Below, in pieces: positions 8,554-17,401 of a stretch of 64,000 bases of DNA. Source of the DNA: an uncultured Tateyamaria sp. Lineage in GTDB: Bacteria; Pseudomonadota; Alphaproteobacteria; Rhodobacterales; Rhodobacteraceae. The position numbers and the translations under genes are program-made. The first letter of the stretch is position 1. Each line of letters begins with the position of its first letter. The stretch covers positions 434,001 to 498,000 of the forward strand of contig NZ_CANNCF010000003.1 in NCBI RefSeq assembly GCF_947503045.1. Direction: 5' to 3'. Below the pieces are notes generated by a model that saw only the letters and a program-made list of their open reading frames with translations, was not told the DNA's origin and searched no databases.

Positions 8554-9459
8554 ATGGGAAGGGTCGTTATTCTTGGCGTTTTCGTGGCTGACACCGCTTA
8601 CCGCGCCGCGCGCATGCCCCGGATGGGCGAGACGGTCATGGGCAACGCCTTTGCCCTCGGGCCCGGCGGCAAAGGGTCGAACCAGGCCGTGGCCTGCGCC
8701 CGGATCGGGGCGGACACGCATATGATTTCGCAGCTCGGGCAGGACGATTTCGCGCGGCTGGCATTGGACACATGGGCCGGGGCCGGTGTGACCGCCCATG
8801 TCAGGCAGCGCGCCAGCAGTTACACCGGGGCGGCCTTCATCTTTGTCGACGAGGCGACAGGGGATAACGCGATCATCGTCTCACCCGGTGCGGCGGCACT
8901 GATCACCGCCGCAGACATTGACGCGCATGCGGGCCTGATCGCGGGGGCAGATGTGTTTGTCACCCAGCTTGAACAACCGATGGAGGCGGCGATGCGGGGC
9001 CTTGAAATTGCCCGGGCCGCAGGCGTGACCACCATCCTCAACCCCGCCCCCGCAGCCCCCCTGCCCGAGGGCATGCTCGCCTTGTGCGACTACGTCACTC
9101 CGAACGAGACCGAGTGCGAGGCGCTGACCGGCATCGCCGTGCGGGACGCGGCAGATGCAGCACGCGCCTGCGCTGCTTTGCGCGATCTGGGGGTGAAGAC
9201 CCCGATCATCACCATGGGCGAACAGGGTGCCTATCTGGATGGACACGGGCTGGTACCTGCAGTCAACGCAGGACCCGTTGTGGAAACCACGGGGGCCGGA
9301 GATGCCTTTAACGGTGCCTTTGCCGCGGCCTTGTCCGAGGGGCGCACGCCGGTTGAGGCCGTGCAATACGGCTGCGCGACGGCAGGCATTTCCGTGACCC
9401 GGGCAGGCACCGCTCCGTCAATGCCGGAGCGGGCCGAAGTGGACGCGCTGCTGGGCTAA
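8554..9459 (+). CDS. rbsK: Ribokinase-like PfkB-family sugar kinase
   Basis: A 301-residue PfkB kinase. It has the N-terminal signature GPGGKGSNQAVACARIGAD (residues 37-55), a NxxE motif (PNETE, near residue 184) and the C-terminal signature TTGAGDAFNGAFA with catalytic Asp250. It would phosphorylate the imported sugar with ATP, trapping it in the cell. It is the last gene of the plus-strand operon 6395-9459 and ends 6 bases before the convergent lactonase gene, with no terminator visible between them. It looks like a true ribokinase, but PfkB specificity is hard to read from sequence. Confidence 0.88.
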   Translation: MGRVVILGVFVADTAYRAARMPRMGETVMGNAFALGPGGKGSNQAVACARIGADTHMISQLGQDDFARLALDTWAGAGVTAHVRQRASSYTGAAFIFVDEATGDNAIIVSPGAAALITAADIDAHAGLIAGADVFVTQLEQPMEAAMRGLEIARAAGVTTILNPAPAAPLPEGMLALCDYVTPNETECEALTGIAVRDAADAARACAALRDLGVKTPIITMGEQGAYLDGHGLVPAVNAGPVVETTGAGDAFNGAFAAALSEGRTPVEAVQYGCATAGISVTRAGTAPSMPERAEVDALLG

Positions 9460-9465
9460 GCAGTC

Positions 9466-10389
9466 TCAGCGCGCGCCGTTCACGTTCAGGAATACCGAGT
9501 ACAGTGACGTTGTGCCGGTGATGAACAGCCGGTTCAGCTTGGGCCCGCCAAAACAGACGTTGGATACGATCTCGGGGATGTGGATCTTGCCGATCAGCGT
9601 GCCATCAGTGTCGATGCAATGCACCCCGTCCTCGGAGGAGGACCAGATGCGCCCGTCCCGATCAAAGCGGAACCCGTCAAACAGACCCGCCGTGCACTCG
9701 GCAAAGACCTCTCCGCCCGTCAGCGATGTGCCGTCCGCGCTGAGCGTGTGACGCCGGATGTGCTTGGGTCCGCCGGGCGTGTGCGTGGCTCCGGTGTCGG
9801 CGATGAACAGCTCGGATTCGTCGGGGGAAAAGGCGAGGCCATTGGGCTTGACGTAGTCGGTGGTGACCTGGGTCAGACCTTCGGTCTCAGGATCCCAGCG
9901 ATAGACATGGCAGGCCCCGATCTCACTTTCGGCCCGCTCGCCCTCGTAATCCATCAGGATGCCATAGCTCGGATCGGTGAACCAGACGGAGCCATCCGAC
10001 TTTACCACCACATCATTGGGCGAATTCAAACGCTTGCCTTCGAAACTGTCCGCCAACACCTTGATAGAGCCGTCAAATTCCGTGCGCGTCACGCGCCGGG
10101 TCAGATGCTCGCAGGACACAAGGCGGCCTTGGGTGTCTACCGTGTGCCCGTTGGTGTTGTTGGACGGTTCGCGGAACACCGACACCGATCCGTCGGTTTC
10201 GTCCCAGCGCATCATGCGATTGTTGGGAATGTCGGACCAGACAAGGTAGCGCCCGGCGGCGAAATAAGCTGGCCCCTCGACCCAGCGCCCGCCGGTCCAG
10301 AGCCGCTCGACCTTGACGTGACCGATGAAACAGGCCTCGAACCGCGGGTCGAGCACTTCGAAACCGGTGCCTTCAATGGTGCCAAACAT
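9466..10389 (-). CDS. SMP-30/gluconolactonase family protein
   Basis: A 307-residue six-bladed beta-propeller of the SMP-30/Gnl/LRE-like family. Conserved stretches are EGPAYFAAGRYLVWSDIPNNR near residue 38, the NSPNDVVVKSDGSVWFTDPSYG block in the middle and FSPDESELFIADT. Glu, Asn and Asp at these places are the metal ligands of the family. There is no signal peptide, so it acts in the cytoplasm, probably hydrolysing a sugar lactone. It is followed on the same strand, upstream in transcription, by a 2-hydroxyacid dehydrogenase with a 21-base gap, so the two likely form an operon facing the sugar operon tail to tail. Confidence 0.87.
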   Translation of the reverse strand: MFGTIEGTGFEVLDPRFEACFIGHVKVERLWTGGRWVEGPAYFAAGRYLVWSDIPNNRMMRWDETDGSVSVFREPSNNTNGHTVDTQGRLVSCEHLTRRVTRTEFDGSIKVLADSFEGKRLNSPNDVVVKSDGSVWFTDPSYGILMDYEGERAESEIGACHVYRWDPETEGLTQVTTDYVKPNGLAFSPDESELFIADTGATHTPGGPKHIRRHTLSADGTSLTGGEVFAECTAGLFDGFRFDRDGRIWSSSEDGVHCIDTDGTLIGKIHIPEIVSNVCFGGPKLNRLFITGTTSLYSVFLNVNGAR

Positions 10390-10410
10390 GCATGCTCTCC
10401 TTGGGCGGGA

Positions 10411-11355
10411 TCAGTTGACGGGTGTCAGCAATGGGGTTCCGGCAAAATAGGCCGCAAGATTGTCGCGTTGCAACTGCCCCATGACCTTGCGCGTCTCGAC
10501 CGTGCCCGACGACTGGTGCGGCGACAAAAGCACGTTGTCGAGCGCAAGAAAGCGCGGGTCTAAGTCGGGCTCGTTCAGGAAGACATCAAGCGCGGCCCGG
10601 CCCAGACCGCCGCTTTCCAGCGCATCCAGCAGCGCGCCTTCGTCCAGCGTGGTGCCGCGCGAGGCGTTGACCAGAAATCCATCCGGACCAAGGGCGGCAA
10701 TCGCTTCTGCGCCGACGATCCCGATGGTCTCCGGCCCGCCCGACACGCAGACGATCAGGCTGTCGACAGCGCCTGCAAGGCTCACGATGTCGCCGTGGTG
10801 GGTCCAGCCGGGCGTGTCCTTGGGCGACCGCGCAAAATAGTGGATATCGCAGCCAAAGGGCACCAAACGCTCAGCCACGGCCCGCCCGATCCGGCCCAGT
10901 CCGACAACGCCGACGCGGCTGCCCGACACCTTGCGCTGCAACCCGTAGGCACCGTTCTTGGCCCAGTTGCCCGACCTGATCCAGTCAGAGGCTCCGGTCA
11001 TACCCCGCGCGCCAGCAATCAGCATGCCCACGGCCAGATCGGCCACATCTTCGGTCAGCACGTCCGGCGTGTTGCTGACCCTGATGCCGCGCGACGTGGC
11101 GTGGGCCACGTCAATCGTGTCATAGCCCACCCCGTAATTTGCGATCATGCCAAGCTTGGGAAAGGCATCCATGACGGCCGCCCCCAGATGGTCGTGCCCG
11201 CGAAAGGCAAATGCCTCGACCGTGTCGAACGCCTCTTGCGGCAGGCTGTCCAGCGATGCGCCATGGGGCAAGTTGTAGACCGTGTATTCGGCCTCCATCG
11301 GGACAACATCCCAGTCGTCATAGGTTTCAAATGTCAGGATCGAGCGTTTTGTCAT
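10411..11355 (-). CDS. D-isomer-specific 2-hydroxyacid dehydrogenase
   Basis: A 314-residue NAD(P)-dependent dehydrogenase of the GyaR/Ghr/Pdx-like family. The Rossmann motif GLGRIG is at residues 152-157. Downstream are the VNASRGT block and the C-terminal SPH motif with the catalytic His (LLSPHQSSGT). The ATG at 11355 gives a natural N terminus; earlier starts at 11382 and 11514 lack a convincing ribosome binding site. It probably reduces a glyoxylate- or pyruvate-like product, or oxidises a sugar acid, in the same pathway as the adjacent lactonase. The true substrate is unknown. Confidence 0.87.
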   Translation of the reverse strand: MTKRSILTFETYDDWDVVPMEAEYTVYNLPHGASLDSLPQEAFDTVEAFAFRGHDHLGAAVMDAFPKLGMIANYGVGYDTIDVAHATSRGIRVSNTPDVLTEDVADLAVGMLIAGARGMTGASDWIRSGNWAKNGAYGLQRKVSGSRVGVVGLGRIGRAVAERLVPFGCDIHYFARSPKDTPGWTHHGDIVSLAGAVDSLIVCVSGGPETIGIVGAEAIAALGPDGFLVNASRGTTLDEGALLDALESGGLGRAALDVFLNEPDLDPRFLALDNVLLSPHQSSGTVETRKVMGQLQRDNLAAYFAGTPLLTPVN

Positions 11356-11584
11356 GGATTTTCCGTTCTTTGGTTGCGCCATGGGGGAATATCGAACCGG
11401 TGAGGTCAATGATTCTGGGCGATTTTCCTGTGCCGTGGTCGGCGCCGCACATCCGCGCAAGAGATTGCAGGACCAGTCAAATCGCCACATTGTCCATATC
11501 TGCTGCGCGCGCAAGGGTGGTGGTCCGTGCCCTGTCAGCCTGCGGCTGTCGCCTTGCCTGTGGTTTACAGAGGAGAAATGGCCT

Positions 11585-12238
11585 TTGCTTGAGATCGGTT
11601 CTGTAAAGAAGTCCTATGGTGACGGTGCGGCCAGAGTTCCGGTTCTGCGCGGGGTCAGCCTTGAGCTTGGCGCCGGCCAAACACTTGCTCTGACAGGTGA
11701 ATCCGGTAGTGGCAAAAGCACGTTGCTGCATATTGCGGCCGGGCTGGAAGCGCCGGACAGCGGCGCGGTGCGCGTCCTTGGGCAGGACCTGACGGCGATG
11801 GATGACAGCGCGCGCGCCACGTTTCGGCGCACTGAAATCGCGCTGGTCTTTCAGCAGTTCAACCTGATCCCATCGCTAAGCGTTGCGGCAAATATCTCGT
11901 TTCAGGCTGCCCTGTCGGGTCGCGTGGATCAGCCCTATATCGACCGGCTGGTGCAGGCCCTCGGCCTTGCCGATCACATGAAAAAGTACCCCGAGGCCCT
12001 GTCGGGCGGACAACAACAGCGTGTCGCAATCGCCCGTGCACTGGCCGCCAAGCCAAAGCTGATGCTGGCCGACGAACCCACAGGCAACCTTGACGAACAG
12101 ACCGCAGATGCAGTGCTGGACCAAATGCTGGAACTGGTTTCCTTGAGCGATGCATCCCTGCTGGTCGTGACCCATTCGCCAAAAATCGCGGCGCGGATGG
12201 GGCGGACCCTGCATCTGGCCGGTGGGCAGGTGGTATGA
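11585..12238 (+). CDS. LolD/MacB-type ABC transporter ATP-binding protein
   Basis: A 217-residue ATPase with Walker [10 protein letters not shown] (residues 38-46), signature [15 protein letters not shown] and Walker B LMLADEPTGNLDEQT, the last being characteristic of LolD/MacB/FtsE. I place the start at a TTG at 11585, with GAGGAG about nine bases upstream, because this gives the normal N terminus (M-L-E-I-G-S-V-K-K-S-Y-G). The longer reading frame back to 11354 is not protein-like. The stop overlaps the ATG of the permease by four bases. It energises the FtsX-type permease at 12235 and is probably involved in lipoprotein or lipid-linked export rather than import. Confidence 0.88.
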   Translation: MLEIGSVKKSYGDGAARVPVLRGVSLELGAGQTLALTGESGSGKSTLLHIAAGLEAPDSGAVRVLGQDLTAMDDSARATFRRTEIALVFQQFNLIPSLSVAANISFQAALSGRVDQPYIDRLVQALGLADHMKKYPEALSGGQQQRVAIARALAAKPKLMLADEPTGNLDEQTADAVLDQMLELVSLSDASLLVVTHSPKIAARMGRTLHLAGGQVV

Positions 12239-14613
12239 TCCGCACCTGTCTTGTGGCCCTCTTGTCCCATTGGCGGCGCAACCCGATCCAGCTGTTTGCC
12301 TATCTGGCAGGTCTGGCCATCGCGACGGGGTTGTGGTCGGGCGTGCAGGCCATCAACTCCGAAGCGCGCGCCAGCTATGATGCCGCCGCAGCCACATTGG
12401 GCGAGGGTCAATTCGATCGTCTGATCCCGCGACAGGGCGATGCCATTGCCCAAGAGACGTTTGTGGTCCTGAGACGCGCGGGCTGGCTGGTGTCCCCGGT
12501 TCTGGACGTGACCCTGAACGACGTGCGCGTGATCGGGGTTGACCCGGTGACGTCCCCCACAGGCCTTGGTGGTGTAACCCCGCCCGAGGGCACGAGCCTG
12601 TTTACGACCGGGCCGGACACACGCCTGTTTGCCAACCGAAACAGCGCGCGGGCTCTGGGGGATCTGGCGCAGGTTATCATCGACGACACCGTCGCACCCG
12701 GCATCGCTATCGGGGACATCGGCGCCGTCCAGCGCCTGTCAGGACGCAATGATCTTTCGACCCTTGTTCTATTGCCCGAACAGCCCCTCGTCCAACCCGA
12801 TCTTGCCAGCATCGCCCCGGACCTCAGGTTGCAACCCTCGCAGCAGGTCGCGGATGTCGCGCAACTGACCGACAGCTTTCACCTCAACCTCACCGCCTTT
12901 GGGCTGCTCAGTTTTGCGGTCGGGTTGTTCATCGTGCACAGCACCATCGGCCTCGCCTTTGAACAGCGGCGCGGGATGATCCGCACCATCCGCTCGCTCG
13001 GGGTGCCGCTGCGGGTTCTGGTGGGGTTGATCGTGGTCGAGATGCTGGCGCTGGCGGCCATCGGGGCGGTGATCGGCATCCTTTTGGGCTATCTCATGGC
13101 GGCGTTGCTGTTGCCGGACGTGGCAGCGACCTTGCGCGGACTTTACGGCGCACAGGTGTCGGGCACCCTGACCCTGCGCCCCGAATGGTGGCTTTCAGGC
13201 TTTCTGCTTGCCATGCTGGGCACTGCATTCGCTTTGGCCGGGCGCATCTGGCAGGTGGCGAGTATGCCGCTTTTGGCCAGCGCGCGGCCGCGCGCGTGGG
13301 TGATGTCGGGCGCGGCGCGGTTCAGTGCGCAGGCTATCGTGGCCTGCGTCTTGCTGAGTGCGGCGGCCGTTCTGGTGATTGTCGCCGAAGGACTGATCCT
13401 CGCCTTTGCACTTTTGGGCTGCCTTCTGATCGGCGGCGCGCTCGCCCTGCCCGTCATTGCCGCCCGCGCGCTGGCGTGGATCGAGCGGGGTGCAACCCGC
13501 CCGATCTGGCAGTGGTTCTGGGCCGACACCCGCCAACAGCTGCCCGGTCTCAGCCTCGCGCTGATGGCCCTGTTGCTTGCGGTCGCGGCCAATGTGGGCG
13601 TGTCGACCATGGTGTCGAGTTTCCGGCTGACCTTTGTCGGGTTTCTGGATCAGCGCCTTGCGCCGGAACTGTTTGTACAGGCCGAAACGCCACAGGAAAG
13701 TGCCGCACTTGATGCATTCCTGACCCGCGAGGGGATCGAGGCCTTGCCCCTGCGCTCAACCCCGACACAGATCGAGGGCCAATCGGTGCGCCTGTTCGGC
13801 GTACGCGTCGGTTCGACCTATCGCGTAAGCTGGGTGTTTCTGGCTGAGCGCCCGCAGGTCTGGGACGACGTTGCCGATGGCGCGGCGGTGATCGTGAACG
13901 AACAACTGGCCCGGCGCGGCAATCTGTGGGTTGGTGACATGGTCGAAGTCGCTCCGACCGTCACCCTGCCCATTGCCGCCGTGGTGGGGGATTACGGCAA
14001 TCCGCAAGGGCAGGTGGTGATGTCCGAGGCGCTGTTTGAAACCTTGCATCCCGACAGCTATCCCGGTCAGTACGGGATACGCACCGATGACGTGACAGCC
14101 TTGCGCCAGCGCATCGCGGACGAGGTCGGGATTGCCAAGAATGCCATGATCCATCAGGCCGCGATCAAGGCCGCGTCCCTTGAGGTGTTCGAGCGGACAT
14201 TCACGGTTACCGCCGCGCTCAACGTTCTGACCCTCGGGGTCGCTGGATTTGCCATCCTGATGAGCCTTTTGACGCTGGCCGACTTGCGCGTCCCGCAGCT
14301 TGCGCCTGTTTGGGCGATGGGTGTGACGCGCCGCCGCCTTGGTGGTTTGGAGCTGTTGCGCGCCTTGGGTCTGGCGGGGTTGGTGTTCGTCTTTGCCATC
14401 CCGCTTGGCCTTGCGCTGGCTTGGGTGCTGTTGACCCTCGTCAATGTTGAGGCGTTTGGCTGGCAGCTGCCCATGTTCCTGTTTCCGCTGGAATATCTGC
14501 GCCTCGGGGCCTATGCACTTGGTGCCGTCACGCTGGCCGCTGCATGGCCCGCGCTGCGGCTGATCCGCACGCCGCCTGCTGCCCTCCTCAAGGTGTTTGC
14601 CAATGAACGCTAG
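12235..14613 (+). CDS. FtsX-family ABC transporter permease (large, duplicated)
   Basis: A 792-residue membrane protein of the MacB/LolC/FtsX superfamily. It has an N-terminal anchor near residues 15-35 and a periplasmic region. A first group of membrane segments follows (about residues 220-400), then a second periplasmic domain and a last triad of segments in the final 170 residues. This layout of two FtsX cores in one chain is typical of the AttF/AttG-like permeases and not of the single-core LolC/E type. It follows its ATPase with a four-base overlap and precedes an AttH-like lipocalin with an 11-base overlap, which argues for one functional unit at the cell envelope. Confidence 0.85.
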   Translation: MIRTCLVALLSHWRRNPIQLFAYLAGLAIATGLWSGVQAINSEARASYDAAAATLGEGQFDRLIPRQGDAIAQETFVVLRRAGWLVSPVLDVTLNDVRVIGVDPVTSPTGLGGVTPPEGTSLFTTGPDTRLFANRNSARALGDLAQVIIDDTVAPGIAIGDIGAVQRLSGRNDLSTLVLLPEQPLVQPDLASIAPDLRLQPSQQVADVAQLTDSFHLNLTAFGLLSFAVGLFIVHSTIGLAFEQRRGMIRTIRSLGVPLRVLVGLIVVEMLALAAIGAVIGILLGYLMAALLLPDVAATLRGLYGAQVSGTLTLRPEWWLSGFLLAMLGTAFALAGRIWQVASMPLLASARPRAWVMSGAARFSAQAIVACVLLSAAAVLVIVAEGLILAFALLGCLLIGGALALPVIAARALAWIERGATRPIWQWFWADTRQQLPGLSLALMALLLAVAANVGVSTMVSSFRLTFVGFLDQRLAPELFVQAETPQESAALDAFLTREGIEALPLRSTPTQIEGQSVRLFGVRVGSTYRVSWVFLAERPQVWDDVADGAAVIVNEQLARRGNLWVGDMVEVAPTVTLPIAAVVGDYGNPQGQVVMSEALFETLHPDSYPGQYGIRTDDVTALRQRIADEVGIAKNAMIHQAAIKAASLEVFERTFTVTAALNVLTLGVAGFAILMSLLTLADLRVPQLAPVWAMGVTRRRLGGLELLRALGLAGLVFVFAIPLGLALAWVLLTLVNVEAFGWQLPMFLFPLEYLRLGAYALGAVTLAAAWPALRLIRTPPAALLKVFANER

Positions 14614-15646
14614 GCTGTTTTTCTTGCTGTGTCTCTGGCCGCTCGCCGCCATGGCGCAGGGTTTTTCCGGTCTGGGTTCCGAGGCAGATGCGGAGTTCAC
14701 CAACCCGGCCCCCGACCCGGCCTTTAACTTTCCCGCCGATCACGGCCCGCACCCGGAGTACCGGATCGAATGGTGGTATCTGACCGCCACGCTCGAGGAT
14801 GCGGATGGCACGCCCTATGGGTTGCAATGGACACTGTTTCGCACCGCCCTTGCGCCTGGCGAGCGCGACGGTTGGGCCTCGCCCCAGATCTGGTTCGCCC
14901 ATGCCGCTGTCACCACGCCCGACACCCATCTGGCCACCGAACGCTTTGCCCGCGGCGGCATTGGACAGGCGGGTGTCGAGGCCGCACCGTTCCGTGCATG
15001 GATCGACGAATGGGTGCTGAAGGGCCCCGATTTCGACACTCTGATCCTGACCGCCCAAGGCCCCGATTTCGCCTATGACATGGCGCTGACCGCGCAAGGT
15101 CCGCTGGTGTTTCACGGGCAAGATGGATACTCGGTCAAATCCGCCGAGGGGCAGGCAAGTTACTATTATTCCCAGCCTTTCTTTGACATCACCGGCACGC
15201 TGACCCTGCCGGATGGTGAGGTCGCGGTCAGCGGGCAGGCATGGCTGGATCGCGAATGGTCCTCGCAACCGCTGAGCGAGACGCAGACCGGCTGGGACTG
15301 GTTTTCGCTGTCCTTTGATGCGGGCACCAAGTTGATGGGGTTTCAGTTACGCCAGACGGATGGAACGACCTTCAGTTCGGCCACGTGGATCGCAGCGGAT
15401 GGCACCACGACGCCTTATGCAGACGGCGCATTTACAGCCCGTCCACTGGGTGAAACGCAGGTCGCAGGGCGCAGCCTGCCCACACGCTGGCAGGTCACCT
15501 TGCCTGAACGCGGAGTAGATGTGACGGTGAATGCAATGAACCGCGACGCTTGGATGGACCTGTCGATCCACTATTGGGAAGGGCCGGTGGACATCACGGG
15601 CAGCCACACGGGCCGGGGATATCTGGAGATGACGGGATATGAGTGA
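14603..15646 (+). CDS. AttH/CrtC-like secreted lipocalin-family protein
   Basis: A 347-residue protein with a signal peptide (hydrophobic to about residue 18, ending LAAMA). Its conserved blocks include HPEYRIEWWYLTATL near the N terminus, FDITGTLTLPDG in the middle, and WLDREWSSQ followed by WDWFSL. These belong to the lipocalin-like family that includes AttH and the carotenoid 1,2-hydratase CrtC. As no carotenoid genes are near and the partner genes are an ABC ATPase and FtsX permease, the AttH role is more likely. It would then bind or hydrolyse a lipid-like ligand in the periplasm. ATG at 14603 is used; a TTG two codons earlier is possible. Confidence 0.82.
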   Translation: MNARLFFLLCLWPLAAMAQGFSGLGSEADAEFTNPAPDPAFNFPADHGPHPEYRIEWWYLTATLEDADGTPYGLQWTLFRTALAPGERDGWASPQIWFAHAAVTTPDTHLATERFARGGIGQAGVEAAPFRAWIDEWVLKGPDFDTLILTAQGPDFAYDMALTAQGPLVFHGQDGYSVKSAEGQASYYYSQPFFDITGTLTLPDGEVAVSGQAWLDREWSSQPLSETQTGWDWFSLSFDAGTKLMGFQLRQTDGTTFSSATWIAADGTTTPYADGAFTARPLGETQVAGRSLPTRWQVTLPERGVDVTVNAMNRDAWMDLSIHYWEGPVDITGSHTGRGYLEMTGYE

Positions 15647-16193
15647 TCCAAACGATCTGGGCGCCTTTCTGGACGAGGCCTGGCAACATCTGGAGCGGGG
15701 CGTGGCGGATGCCAAATCGCCCGCACGCTTGCCGACCTTTGCCACCGTCTCACCCGGTGGCCGGCCCGAGGTGCGCACCGTGGCGCTGCGCCATGCCGCG
15801 CGCGCGCAAAGCGTGCTGGAGGTGCATACCGATATCGAAACACCCAAGATCGCAGCCTTGCGTGTTCTGCCCCGCGCGGGCCTGCATATCTGGCTGGCGG
15901 ACGCGGATGTGCAAATCCGGATCAGTGCAGATGTCGAGGTGCTGACGGGGGCCGAGATCGACGATCAATGGGCCCGTGTACCACCTGCCTCGCGGGTGTC
16001 CTATGGCACGATGCCAGTGCCCGGCACGCCGATCCCGTCGGTCTATGCCTATGAAAAGCCCAGCGAACGGAGTCGCTTTGCCGTGTTGCGCTGCCACATG
16101 GTCGAGATGGATCTGGTGCATCTTGGCACGCAACACCGGCGCGCGATCTACACCGCAGCGACGGACTGGCAAGGCACGTGGGTCGCGCCATAG
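15639..16193 (+). CDS. Pyridoxamine 5'-phosphate oxidase-family flavoprotein
   Basis: A 184-residue protein of the PNPOx-like FMN-binding split-barrel fold. It has the FATVSP-GGRPEVRTVALRHA strand-turn that binds FMN phosphate, an HTDIETPKI block and a C-terminal VEMDLVHLGTQHRR segment close to the conserved C-terminal Arg region. It lacks the full-length C-terminal domain of true PdxH (about 220 residues), so it is probably a general FMN-dependent oxidoreductase (Alr4036-like) and not the B6 enzyme. The gene overlaps the end of the AttH-like gene by eight bases. A strong terminator follows at 16198-16230. Confidence 0.8.
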   Translation: MSDPNDLGAFLDEAWQHLERGVADAKSPARLPTFATVSPGGRPEVRTVALRHAARAQSVLEVHTDIETPKIAALRVLPRAGLHIWLADADVQIRISADVEVLTGAEIDDQWARVPPASRVSYGTMPVPGTPIPSVYAYEKPSERSRFAVLRCHMVEMDLVHLGTQHRRAIYTAATDWQGTWVAP

Positions 16194-16197
16194 GAAA

Positions 16198-16230
16198 AGG
16201 CCCGGACAGCGATGCCCGGGCCTGTTTTTA
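16198..16230. terminator. Bidirectional rho-independent terminator
   Basis: A perfect 8-base stem AGGCCCGG (16198-16205) and CCGGGCCT (16216-16223) with a 10-base loop is followed by GTTTTTA on the plus strand. It has a run of A before it that gives TTTT on the minus strand. It lies between convergent genes ending at 16193 and 16248 and can serve both. Confidence 0.85.
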
Positions 16231-16247
16231 CTCAATGCTGGGCAGGA

Positions 16248-17279
16248 TTATTCCCAGCCGACCGTGTTAAAGATGCGCTGCGCAGCAGGCACGTTCTTGG
16301 CCACGGCGCTCAGGTCCACATCGTCAGGTTTGAACAGCCCCAGCTGCGCCACAGACGGGCTGAGCGCGACGCCGGGCACGGCGGGGTATTCATCATTCCC
16401 GGCCGAGAAATACTGCTGCGCCTGATCGCTGGCGAGGTATTCGAGGAACTTCACCGCGTTGTCGCGGTTCGGCGCATGGGCGGCCACACCGCCCCCCGAG
16501 AGGTTCATATGCGCCCCTTCACCGTTCTGGGAGGGGAACACCCAGCCGATATTGGCGCGCGCGTCAGCCGGAAGGCCATCCACTTCGGTGCGGATGGCGC
16601 GGGCAAAGTAATAGGTGTTCGAGATCGAGATCGCGCACTCGCCCGACACCAGCCCCCGCAACTGGTCGGTGTCACCGCCCTGTGGCTTGCGGGCAAAATT
16701 GTTGACCACGCCTTGCGCCCAGTCGCGCGCGGCATCTTCGCCCGCATGTTCGATGACCGAGGCCAGCAGCGTCTGGGAATAGACATTGGTGGAGGAGCGG
16801 TGACAGACCATCCCCTCATAGGCCGGATCAGCAAGATCGGCATAGGTCTGTGGCGGGTTGGTCACTTCGGCCTTGTTGTAAAAGATGATGCGCGCGCGCT
16901 GGCTAAAGCCGAACCACTGGTTGTCGCTGTCCTGCAGGTAGGCGGGGATGCGGGTTTCCAGCGTGTCGCTGTCCACGCTTTGCAACACGCCCTCGCCCTT
17001 GGCCCGTTCAAGGCGCGAGGTGTCGACCGTCAGCAGCACGTCAGCGGGTGAATTCGCCCCTTCGGCCTGCATGCGCGCGATCAACTCGTCCGCCTTGCCC
17101 TCGATCCGGTTGATGGTGATACCCGTTGCCTCGGTGAAGTCGGAATAGAGGCGTTCGTCGGTGTCATAATGGCGCGAGGAATAAAGGTTCAACTGACCTT
17201 CGGCGGCGGCGGCAATGGGTCCAAGCGCCACTGTGGCGGCAGTGATCGCAGTGGTCAAAAGGCAGGAAGGGCGGGACAT
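16248..17279 (-). CDS. Ferric iron ABC transporter substrate-binding protein
   Basis: A 343-residue periplasmic binding protein of the FbpA/FutA/AfuA family. A signal peptide ends near residue 26 (AAAAEG). The mature N terminus has LNLYSSRHYDTDERLY, and later ISNTYYFARAI supplies the paired Tyr that bind Fe(III) in this family. The next conserved block is NLSGGGVAAHAPN. No permease or ATPase lies beside it, so it is an orphan component relying on a transporter elsewhere. The upstream region carries an AT-rich palindromic site (17346-17362) that looks iron-responsive. Confidence 0.9.
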   Translation of the reverse strand: MSRPSCLLTTAITAATVALGPIAAAAEGQLNLYSSRHYDTDERLYSDFTEATGITINRIEGKADELIARMQAEGANSPADVLLTVDTSRLERAKGEGVLQSVDSDTLETRIPAYLQDSDNQWFGFSQRARIIFYNKAEVTNPPQTYADLADPAYEGMVCHRSSTNVYSQTLLASVIEHAGEDAARDWAQGVVNNFARKPQGGDTDQLRGLVSGECAISISNTYYFARAIRTEVDGLPADARANIGWVFPSQNGEGAHMNLSGGGVAAHAPNRDNAVKFLEYLASDQAQQYFSAGNDEYPAVPGVALSPSVAQLGLFKPDDVDLSAVAKNVPAAQRIFNTVGWE

Positions 17280-17345
17280 GACAGCTCCAGAGCAATTGGT
17301 TTACAAAAATACTCAGATACTATTTTTTTGCCGCATGCAAGTATC

Positions 17346-17362
17346 CTTAGTAAATTAGTCAG
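17346..17362. promoter_or_regulatory. Candidate iron-responsive operator (Iron-Rhodo-box-like)
   Basis: CTTAGTAAATTAGTCAG is a near-perfect palindrome, with half site TAGTCAG and a two-mismatch partner. It lies in an AT-rich stretch 67-83 bases upstream of the iron-binding protein start at 17279. It resembles the CTGACTA...TAGTCAG elements described as Iron-Rhodo-boxes (IscR-type) in Rhodobacterales. I recall that consensus from memory, so the assignment is tentative. Confidence 0.5.
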
Positions 17363-17401
17363 AATAAATTTCGCACCCTGCGCCGGTTTCCGCCCAAGGC
17401 A

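Noticed and set aside
14588-15268. Long minus-strand frame opposite the AttH-like gene
   Set aside because: No recognisable protein features; the plus-strand lipocalin explains the region.
14603-15646. Calling the lipocalin gene crtC (carotenoid 1,2-hydratase)
   Set aside because: No carotenoid genes nearby, and its partners are an ABC ATPase and an FtsX permease, which fits AttH better.
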